Positions 6,493 to 11,148 of a stretch of DNA of 27,502 bases are shown piece after piece. The translations under genes were made by a program, and so were the position numbers. The stretch's first letter is position 1. Every line of letters begins with the position of its first letter. The notes beneath the pieces are model-generated. The model was not told where the DNA came from, made no database searches, and saw nothing but the letters and a program-made list of their open reading frames with translations. Location: IMG/VR virus record IMGVR_UViG_3300032046_005475, positions 1 through 27,502 of that record; one strand, written 5' to 3'. Origin of the DNA: a virus.

Positions 6493-6860
6493 AAAACACA
6501 ATCTACCAATACCTGGAAACCTACTGCCAAGGGCGTGGCCGGGCTGTGAAGCTCGACCACCTTGGCAGTATTGTTTCTCTGGAGCCGGTCCCTTGGCGTC
6601 ACGTGGCTGAGGCAGTGGAGCAGTTGCGTAAAGAAGGAAAGCCTGTTGCTTCATGTGCCAGGGGAGTATTCATTCCCTCAACGCAAGATGAGAAGAAGTC
6701 GTGCCTCAGGACGATCTACCGCAGGGCGCTGCATACCCTGGAGACAGCCCGGGCCCTTGAGAAGGCCTTTGGCCGGCAGATCGTGGAAGAGGTCAATGAT
6801 GAGTTTAACCAGCTGCCAAGCGGTCAGCTGGAGATGAAAGCTGTCTGTGGAGCGAGGTAA
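6480..6860 (+). CDS. winged-helix-like phage protein
   Basis: A 126-residue protein whose ATG overlaps the RT end by 13 bp. LDHLGSIVSLEPVPWRHVAEAVEQLRKEGKPVASCARGVFIP (residues about 25-66) reads as a winged helix: two helices, then a beta hairpin ending in a G-V-F-I-P wing, as in phage replication or regulatory proteins of this style. The C-terminal half (LRTIYRRALHTLETARALEKAF) is a long helix. I do not recognise a specific family. Coupling to the RT gene is probably positional, since it heads the replication-type cluster that follows. Confidence 0.6.
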   Translation: MENLKNTIYQYLETYCQGRGRAVKLDHLGSIVSLEPVPWRHVAEAVEQLRKEGKPVASCARGVFIPSTQDEKKSCLRTIYRRALHTLETARALEKAFGRQIVEEVNDEFNQLPSGQLEMKAVCGAR

Positions 6861-6863
6861 TCA

Positions 6864-7022
6864 ATGGAGCCTACCGGATTTTGCTGGAAATGCGGGCACC
6901 CTTGTGAACCAAATGAACTGTTTTGTTCTAAAAAACACGAACAGCAATACTATAGAGACCGGGCCCGGCAAGTCAAGCGCGGCAAGAAGGCCGGATACGG
7001 GCTCGCGGGGAGTACGCATTGA
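6864..7022 (+). CDS. tiny zinc-ribbon protein
   Basis: A 52-residue protein with CWKCGHPCEPNELFCSKKH (residues 7-25), a Cys4-type zinc knuckle, followed by a very basic helix (EQQYYRDRARQVKRGKKAG). It starts at ATG 6864 four bases after the previous stop and its own stop overlaps the next ATG at 7022. The overlapping open frame at 6847-7041 lacks these features and I treat it as a shadow. A nucleic-acid-binding adaptor is plausible, but no specific function is recognised. Confidence 0.65.
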   Translation: MEPTGFCWKCGHPCEPNELFCSKKHEQQYYRDRARQVKRGKKAGYGLAGSTH

Positions 7023-7333
7023 TGCCAAGAAAAGAAGCTGACGTCAAGCGCGCGATCGCGCAATACCTGAGGTGCCGCGGCTGCCTGGTGATCCCCTACC
7101 GGAACGTGGGGATTTTTAAGCGGGATACCGGCAAGTATATCCCTTCTCAACAGCTTGGTATCTCTGACCTGTTGGGTCTTACGCGCGAAGGCAGATTTTT
7201 TGCGGTAGAGGTTAAAATGCCGGGGAACAAACCGACCATTTTTCAGGAGAAGTTTCTCGAGACAGTGCGGAGCTTCGGCTGTATCGGTATAGTGGCGTAT
7301 TCGATCGAAGATTGCATGAAAGCTGGATTATGA
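7022..7333 (+). CDS. VRR-NUC domain nuclease
   Basis: A 103-residue single-domain PD-(D/E)XK nuclease of the VRR-NUC type, the phage Holliday-junction-resolvase-like family. Visible core residues: Asp49 in LGISDLLG, Glu63-x-Lys65 in FFAVEVKMPG, and Gln75 in FQEKFLETV, with N-terminal basic helix EADVKRAIAQYL. ATG 7022 overlaps the previous stop and GGGGAG lies upstream; a TTG three bases earlier is less likely. It probably resolves branched DNA during replication or packaging. An 81-bp gap follows, holding only a 15-codon frame with a ribosome site (7349-7396), which I do not count as a gene. Confidence 0.85.
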   Translation: MPRKEADVKRAIAQYLRCRGCLVIPYRNVGIFKRDTGKYIPSQQLGISDLLGLTREGRFFAVEVKMPGNKPTIFQEKFLETVRSFGCIGIVAYSIEDCMKAGL

Positions 7334-7414
7334 CAAGGAGCTGAGACTATGGCGCGCAGGAGAATGGCCAACAGAAATTACTTTATGGGATCTTAAAAAA
7401 CGTGAGGTACTGAA

Positions 7415-8026
7415 ATGCCGACTTATGTAGATGTTCACACCAAGATTTGGAATGATCCTAAATTCAGGTCTTATTCCCGAGATGGTAAGTTAATCTTTCT
7501 TCATGCTTGGGCAAACGACAGCGCGAACCTTTGTTGCATTTACGAGTTCGACAAAGAGACAGCGATGTTTCAGCTTGGTTTTAAGGAAACAGAAAAGGAT
7601 GACTTTGAAAAGCAATTTCTTGCGGTTTTAGAAAAGAGAGCCCTGGAATATGATCCTGAGACCCATCTGATTTGGGTTGTCAACCGCTTTAAATACCGGC
7701 CAAAGAGCCCCGCAGTCATCGCTGGAACCATAACAGAGTTGAATTTTCTTAATAACCACCCTTTTGTTGAAAGATTCATCAAGAAATATACCGGTTACTT
7801 AATACCGTATGCAGACCGTCTCCAGACCGTCTATAGACCATCCTTAGACAAACAAACAAACAAACAAACAACTACTGTTGATAATAATTATTTATTAACG
7901 TATTTATCAACAGAAAACATCAAGAATTTAAAAAGCATTTTTAAAGACGATGTTTCCGTTAAAAGACATCTTTTGCACTTAAATTTTGCAGAAGCTGATA
8001 TAGATGAAGCACTTGGGAGAAAATAA
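7415..8026 (+). CDS. replisome-organiser/DnaD-like phage replication protein
   Basis: A 203-residue protein. The first 115 residues (TKIWNDPKFRSYSRDGKLIFLHAWANDSANLCCIYEF..., then HLIWVVNRFKYRPKSPAV) match the N-terminal winged-helix domain typical of phage replication initiators/replisome organisers. It is followed by a low-complexity linker encoded by a tetranucleotide tract (KQTNKQTTT) and a short helical C-terminus. It probably loads the host helicase or marks the phage origin, by analogy. The base composition of the 3' third is clearly AT-richer than its surroundings (7800-7990), which could be a linker effect or an origin-like segment. There is a 48-bp gap to the next gene. Confidence 0.6.
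   Translation: MPTYVDVHTKIWNDPKFRSYSRDGKLIFLHAWANDSANLCCIYEFDKETAMFQLGFKETEKDDFEKQFLAVLEKRALEYDPETHLIWVVNRFKYRPKSPAVIAGTITELNFLNNHPFVERFIKKYTGYLIPYADRLQTVYRPSLDKQTNKQTTTVDNNYLLTYLSTENIKNLKSIFKDDVSVKRHLLHLNFAEADIDEALGRK
7849..7871 (+). repeat. CAAA tetranucleotide tract in coding sequence
   Basis: Five CAAA units plus a partial sixth, inside the replication-protein gene, encoding the KQTNKQ linker. Because the unit is not a multiple of three, gain or loss of one unit would shift the frame and truncate the protein after the winged-helix domain. Confidence 0.9.
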
Positions 8027-8074
8027 GCATTTTGAGGCTGCAATGAGTGCAATGCCTACAAAAAAGGGGGTCTC

Positions 8075-8527
8075 ATGAATCGTCTTTTTATGGAAACCAC
8101 CAAGATTGAACCAGAGCAAACAGTGTCTGAGATTCAGCGTGTCCTTGGAAAATATGGCGTTGGGGGTGTGATAACCGAGTACGAGAATTGCGAGGTTGTG
8201 GGAGTTGCTTTTAAAGTCAACGTCAGCGGCAAAGACATTCCCTTCCGACTGCCCTGCCGATGGTTGGCGGTTCATCAGGTTTTGCTTTCAAGGCGCAAGA
8301 GGCCGAATAAGCGCAGCAATGACGAGCAGCAGGCAAAACGCATTGCGTGGCGTCAGGTCCTTCGCTGGGTAGAGGCACAGATGGCTCTGGTAGAAACAAA
8401 CATGGTGAAGATTCAGGAAGTCTTTATGCCTTACGTCCAGGTGAGTTTGCAGGGTCAGACACTTTTTGAAAAGCTTGAGCAAAAGGGCTTCGCGAGTTTA
8501 GAGGATAAGCGGGAGAAAAAACTATGA
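8075..8527 (+). CDS. conserved-type phage protein, unknown
   Basis: A 150-residue protein with TTKIEPEQTVSEIQRVLGKYG, VGVAFKVNVSGKDIPFRLPCRW and KRIAWRQVLRWVEAQMALVE, the style of a hypothetical protein frequently found in replication clusters of phages from many bacteria: helix, beta sheet that binds something small or nucleic acid, then a long helix with a conserved Trp. ATG 8075 follows AAAAAGGGGG. Its stop overlaps the next gene (ATGA). I cannot give a function; the location suggests replication or recombination. Confidence 0.65.
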   Translation: MNRLFMETTKIEPEQTVSEIQRVLGKYGVGGVITEYENCEVVGVAFKVNVSGKDIPFRLPCRWLAVHQVLLSRRKRPNKRSNDEQQAKRIAWRQVLRWVEAQMALVETNMVKIQEVFMPYVQVSLQGQTLFEKLEQKGFASLEDKREKKL

Positions 8528-8691
8528 AACGCATCGAGGAGATCGAGGGGTTGCAGGAGAGTCTTGAAAAGCAAAAGCCGACATTGGCCGAGTTATTCCG
8601 CGCGTCGGGCAAGAAGAGCATCAAGGTGTCGGGACACACGTTCTCGTTTTCGGAATTCAACCAGATCAAGATATCGGTCAGGGAGGAATAG
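8524..8691 (+). CDS. small protein, unknown
   Basis: A 55-residue protein (starts MKRIEEIEGLQESLEKQKPT) with an acidic helical first half and a beta-like second half (SIKVSGHTFSFSEFNQIKISV). It starts at ATG 8524, overlapping the previous stop by four bases, and ends six bases before the methyltransferase GTG. The coupled position and typical codon use argue it is real. No family is recognised. Confidence 0.6.
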   Translation: MKRIEEIEGLQESLEKQKPTLAELFRASGKKSIKVSGHTFSFSEFNQIKISVREE

Positions 8692-8697
8692 GAAGTT

Positions 8698-9438
8698 GTG
8701 TATTGCTTAGGTAGTTGTTTTTCAGGTCAAGGTTTAGGGGACTTCGGTTTTTACCTCGGGGGGTGGGAGATATCTTGGCAGATTGAAATAGAAAAATACG
8801 ACCAAAAAATTTTAAACTTACGGTGGCCGGAGAGCAAAAAATATGGCGACATCAAAAAAGTCAGGCCAAAAGAACTCGCAGCAGTTGACCTTGTTTGGGG
8901 AGGGTTTCCCTGCCAGCCATTTAGTTGCGCCGGGAAGCGCAGAGGCAAAGACGATGACCGTAACCTCTGGCCAGAAATGCGCCGGATTATATTCGAAGTT
9001 AAACCACCTTGGGTCGTTATTGAGAATGTTCCTGGAATCGTCGGAATTATGCTCGAAGAAATTCTTGATGACCTGGAGAACGAAGGTTACGAAGCAATCC
9101 CGTTTATATTTCCGGCTCACGCTCTCGGCGCCCCGCACAAAAGAGAAAGGATTTGGATTATTGCCTACTCCCCGGAGCAAAGACAGCGAAGGAGGAAAGG
9201 CAACAATTATACCGGGGACTTACCAGAGAATATCGAAACAAGGAAAGAAGCACGGAGCGAAGTTAGCCGACATTTTCGGTTCTGGGAATCTGAACCCGGA
9301 GTGGGTAGAGTGGTTAATGGGATGCCCCATAGGGTGGACAGACTTAGAGGTCTCGGAAACGGCGTTGTTGTTCAAGTCGCGTATTTTATCGGGAAAATGA
9401 TTATTAAGTGGGAAGAAGATAATATCAAGCAGGTTTAA
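8698..9438 (+). CDS. DNA cytosine-5 methyltransferase
   Basis: A 246-residue C5-MTase that would transfer a methyl group from SAM to cytosine, probably protecting phage DNA from restriction. Motif I is CFSGQGLGDFGF (7-18), motif IV GGFPCQPFS with nucleophile Cys72, motif VI VVIENV (107-111 region), motif VIII ALGAPHKRERIWIIAY, and motif IX/X RLRGLGNGVVVQVA near 215-228 (family usually GNAVVPQ, so the P is a V here). The target-recognition region between VIII and IX is very short (about 160-195), as in compact phage enzymes. It starts at GTG 8698 with GGGAGGAATAGGAA upstream. A second open frame is nested inside (8843-9400). Confidence 0.9.
   Translation: MYCLGSCFSGQGLGDFGFYLGGWEISWQIEIEKYDQKILNLRWPESKKYGDIKKVRPKELAAVDLVWGGFPCQPFSCAGKRRGKDDDRNLWPEMRRIIFEVKPPWVVIENVPGIVGIMLEEILDDLENEGYEAIPFIFPAHALGAPHKRERIWIIAYSPEQRQRRRKGNNYTGDLPENIETRKEARSEVSRHFRFWESEPGVGRVVNGMPHRVDRLRGLGNGVVVQVAYFIGKMIIKWEEDNIKQV
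8843..9400 (+). CDS. overlapping ORF nested in the C5-methyltransferase gene
   Basis: A 185-codon frame lying wholly inside the methyltransferase gene, shifted by +1. It has its own ATG with GGAGAG eight bases upstream (8829-8834). Its translation contains blocks I recall from separately annotated phage proteins: TVTSGQKCAGL, LGSLLRMFLESSE, FLMTWRTKVTKQSRLYF, GFGLLPTPRSKD and PEWVEWLMGCPIGWTDLE. These blocks lie exactly opposite conserved methyltransferase motifs (for instance TSGQKC over NLWPEM, GLLPTP over WIIAYS, EWVEWLMG over GVGRVVNG). So their conservation may echo the methyltransferase, or both frames may be used. Function unknown. The long open frame and ribosome site make translation plausible, not proven. 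Confidence 0.4.
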   Translation: MATSKKSGQKNSQQLTLFGEGFPASHLVAPGSAEAKTMTVTSGQKCAGLYSKLNHLGSLLRMFLESSELCSKKFLMTWRTKVTKQSRLYFRLTLSAPRTKEKGFGLLPTPRSKDSEGGKATIIPGTYQRISKQGKKHGAKLADIFGSGNLNPEWVEWLMGCPIGWTDLEVSETALLFKSRILSGK

Positions 9439-9565
9439 TCGCCCGCGGGGCATCGGCCGGAACGACCGATAAACGGTGCAGAAATCTCGGCCGGTCGATG
9501 CCCGGGGCCAATTGGTGTCAATCGCTGTTACAGAGTAGGCCAGAAGAAAGAAAGTGAGGGGTAAG
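9439..9565 (+). other. intergenic region with long inverted repeat
   Basis: The only sizeable gene-free stretch between the methyltransferase and the next operon section. The arms GGGCATCGGCCGG (9448-9460) and CCGGTCGATGCCC (9491-9503) are inverted repeats with one G-T pairing, separated by 30 bp that hold alternative partners (CCGAT at 9466-9470 can pair with ATCGG at 9452-9456). No T-run follows, so it is not a normal intrinsic terminator. It could be an RNA structure, a protein-binding site or part of an origin. No ORF longer than 20 codons is supported. Confidence 0.6.
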
Positions 9566-9958
9566 ATGGGAAGTAAAAAAGCAGTTTGGAGTTGTGAATT
9601 TTGGATTATGTGTGCGGCAATCTGTTTTTGGGCAACGTGGGCAAGAATTGATATTCACAAAATCAACCAGCGCATTTACCCCGACGGCAACACGCAACCA
9701 TTGGCAACGGAGTGCTGGGTAAAGGAGCAGATTGAGCCAAGGTATGATGGTTATATCTATGGGAAAGACAAAAAAGTAATAAGAGTAAAAATTTTTGCTG
9801 AGTCAACGGATTCTTCGCATTTGATAGTTTATAACAATCACGATCCAAATGAGATATTACTCATTAAGCAAAAGGACTTCCACCGCTATCTTACTCTTGA
9901 GGAGTTGCAGGAGAAGACGGAGGCAAAATGCTTTTCATCAAAGCCATCGCAAAAGTAA
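9566..9958 (+). CDS. single-pass membrane protein, unknown
   Basis: A 130-residue protein with one hydrophobic segment near the N-terminus (FWIMCAAICFWATWARI, about residues 12-28), then a soluble part with YDGYIYGKDKKVIRVKI and HYNDPNE-like polar beta sequence. Start ATG 9566 is preferred over GTG 9554 because GAGGGGTAAG fits as its ribosome site. Not recognised. It heads a run of very small membrane or helical proteins. Confidence 0.55.
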   Translation: MGSKKAVWSCEFWIMCAAICFWATWARIDIHKINQRIYPDGNTQPLATECWVKEQIEPRYDGYIYGKDKKVIRVKIFAESTDSSHLIVYNNHDPNEILLIKQKDFHRYLTLEELQEKTEAKCFSSKPSQK

Positions 9959-10065
9959 CCATCGTGATCATCAGCATCGCGCTTACCCTGATAGGGGTGG
10001 CGCTTTACATAATACATAATTTTAACCAGAAGTTGGAGGATATGCGGAAAGGAGATTTCAAATGA
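9928..10065 (+). CDS. small transmembrane protein
   Basis: A 45-residue protein starting at ATG 9928 inside the end of the previous gene, with GGAGGCAAA upstream. Residues 4-30 are a long hydrophobic helix (IKAIAKVTIVIISIALTLIG...), followed by a short charged tail NQKLEDMRKGDFK. Its stop overlaps the next ATG. It might be a holin- or superinfection-type membrane protein, but size and topology are the only evidence. Confidence 0.55.
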   Translation: MLFIKAIAKVTIVIISIALTLIGVALYIIHNFNQKLEDMRKGDFK

Positions 10066-10238
10066 CCCTCAACAAACTCGCAAAACTCGTCACGGAAATC
10101 GAAGGCAAGAAGGTTCAGGTGAACATCGCGCAGGTCAAGGAGGTTTTGGCGTGCACCAATAAGGCGCTTAAGAAGTGCGGAGTTGACTTTTATACAATCG
10201 TCAGGAACGCGATGAGATCTGCTGATGAGAATTCTTGA
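10062..10238 (+). CDS. small helical phage protein
   Basis: A 58-residue protein (MTLNKLAKLVTEIEGKKVQV..., NIAQVKEVLACTNKALKK) starting at ATG 10062, overlapping the previous stop (ATGA), with AAAGGAG at 10048-10054. The pattern of a helix ending in EGKK, then a helix starting with IAQVKEVL, is one I associate with small conserved phage proteins of unknown role. Probably a DNA- or protein-binding adaptor; function not known. Confidence 0.55.
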   Translation: MTLNKLAKLVTEIEGKKVQVNIAQVKEVLACTNKALKKCGVDFYTIVRNAMRSADENS

Positions 10239-10268
10239 CAATCAAACCCGACCCTAAGGAGCGTGTGA

Positions 10269-10454
10269 GTGATACAGGAAATTATTGAGATAACATATTG
10301 GTGGGAAAGTAGGATATTAGGCATAGGGCTGCTTCTTGCGGAGATCATCGTGTGGCACGATTATAAAACTGAGCCAGGGGTAAAAGAATACCTGGATAAA
10401 ATTAACAACATAGTGCACATGGAAGATAGCTTGATTTCCTATTTGGTACTATGA
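10269..10454 (+). CDS. small membrane protein, unknown
   Basis: A 61-residue protein with GTG start at 10269 and AAGGAG at 10256-10261. Residues about 16-29 (ILGIGLLLAEIIVW) form a short hydrophobic stretch that could span or lie on the membrane; the rest is polar and helical. The stop codon overlaps an in-frame ATG of the next gene. Not recognised. Confidence 0.5.
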   Translation: MIQEIIEITYWWESRILGIGLLLAEIIVWHDYKTEPGVKEYLDKINNIVHMEDSLISYLVL

Positions 10455-10468
10455 AAAGGAAAGGATCT

Positions 10469-10735
10469 ATGAAAACAATCCAGCCAGTAGGTGAATGGGT
10501 ATTGGTGAATATCATCAGCGCATCACAGACAGTCGGCGGCATCGTGCTGCCTGACTCCGCCACTGCAAATTTCAATGATAATGTCGTTGAAGCTGTCGGG
10601 GATAAGGTGACGCGGGTCAAGCCGGGGGACGAAATAATCTTTGTCCCGATGAATCTCGTTAAGATTGAACTTCCCAATTGCGAAAAAGGCAGAATACTGG
10701 TCAGAGAAGAGTTTATTGTGGGGGTGCTGAAATAA
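10469..10735 (+). CDS. GroES-like co-chaperonin (Cpn10)
   Basis: An 88-residue protein matching the Cpn10 fold: MKTIQPVGEWVLVNII at the N-terminal strand, the mobile-loop equivalent with TVGGIVLPDSA, VEAVGDKVTRVKPGDEIIF in the core and ILVREEFIVGVL at the C-terminus. GroES caps GroEL; phage-encoded versions such as T4 gp31 reshape the host GroEL chamber for capsid protein folding. No GroEL gene is seen here, so it would work with the host chaperonin. ATG 10469 with AAAGGAAAGGATCT upstream is preferred over the in-frame ATG at 10451. The residues GGIVLP, which contact GroEL in known members, are intact. Confidence 0.85.
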   Translation: MKTIQPVGEWVLVNIISASQTVGGIVLPDSATANFNDNVVEAVGDKVTRVKPGDEIIFVPMNLVKIELPNCEKGRILVREEFIVGVLK

Positions 10736-10747
10736 GACAAGAGATAA

Positions 10748-10903
10748 ATGCCTAAAGAACGATATTGCCGTATCCACGCGCCCGGATGCAAGATAACATT
10801 TATCCCCAAAAGATGGTGGCATAAGGTATGCGAGAATGAGGCGTGCAAAAAAGAGGCCAGACGGAGGAATTGGCGCGCATGGAGGGTGAAGCAGCTATTT
10901 TAG
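10748..10903 (+). CDS. tiny Cys/His-rich zinc-binding protein
   Basis: A 51-residue basic protein with Cys7, His10, Cys14, His26, Cys29, Cys34 (CRIH-x3-C ... HKVCENEAC), a likely zinc finger, then a basic helix KKEARRRNWRAWRV. It starts at ATG 10748 and ends one base before the control region. Its pattern resembles other tiny zinc proteins in this window (6864, 16177, 19176). Function unknown, possibly nucleic-acid binding or regulation of the adjacent promoter region. Confidence 0.6.
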   Translation: MPKERYCRIHAPGCKITFIPKRWWHKVCENEACKKEARRRNWRAWRVKQLF

Positions 10904-10937
10904 CAATATCATTTGACAATATCAGATTTCCTGATAT
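10904..10937 (+). promoter_or_regulatory. operator-like repeats over the promoter
   Basis: ATATCAG (10919-10925) and CTGATAT (10931-10937) form a perfect 7-bp inverted repeat with a 5-bp spacer, exactly between the -35 and -10 boxes. A direct copy CAATATCA at 10904-10911 and 10917-10924 gives a third half-site, 13 bp upstream. A repressor or activator dimer binding here would control the promoter. The small regulator at 43-285 is a candidate but its site is unknown. Confidence 0.65.
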
Positions 10938-10942
10938 ATACT
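10913..10942 (+). promoter_or_regulatory. strong sigma70-type promoter
   Basis: TTGACA at 10913-10918 is a perfect -35 box. Two overlapping -10 candidates follow: TATATA (10935-10940, 16-bp spacer) and TATACT (10937-10942, 18-bp spacer). A 12-bp palindrome CTTTAATTAAAG (10941-10952) covers the expected start point. It is the best promoter visible in the window and sits upstream of the packaging genes. Confidence 0.75.
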
Positions 10943-10976
10943 TTAATTAAAGTGGGGGGACGCCTCCATAGATTTT

Positions 10977-11013
10977 AGCCGACTTCCTGTACAAGGCGGG
11001 AGTCGGCTTTTTT
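10977..11013 (+). terminator. intrinsic terminator
   Basis: AGCCGACT (10977-10984) and AGTCGGCT (11001-11008) form an 8-bp perfect stem, extendable by a few pairs, followed by TTTTTTATTT. It lies only about 35 bp downstream of the promoter -10 box, so a default transcript would be about 60-70 nt long. Confidence 0.85.
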
Positions 11014-11148
11014 ATTTGCCCGCAGCCGGGCATGGTCGACCAAAACCATTTCCTCAAGTTCGAGGCTTGAGGTGTTCTGTTTGAACTACGACTGCGAGCT
11101 AAATCATTATAACATATTTTGCATTTCGAGGGGTGCAAATAACTCGAT
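11014..11148 (+). other. structured leader upstream of the packaging operon
   Basis: No gene fits here. Successive hairpins are visible: GCCCG/CGGGC (11018-11031), the palindrome TGGTCGACCA (11033-11042), CCTCAAG/CTTGAGG (11052-11072) and GTTC/GAAC (11074-11086). Close to the next start, TTTGCA/TGCAAA (11118-11139) and TCGAG/CTCGA (11126-11147) overlap and exclude each other around a GAGGGG purine run. Possible roles are antitermination, translational control or a packaging (cos/pac) site; none is proven. Confidence 0.5.

Noticed and set aside
6847-7041. Plus-strand frame of 64 codons
   Set aside because: The alternative frame 6864-7022 has a zinc knuckle and exact stop/start overlaps with its neighbours.
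7349-7396. 15-codon frame with an AAGGAG site between VRR-NUC and the replication protein
   Set aside because: Too short and featureless to support, although a leader peptide is possible.
11018-11090. Possible tRNA suggested by serial hairpins and GTTCGA-like bases
   Set aside because: No acceptor stem, no anticodon arm geometry and no T-loop in register.
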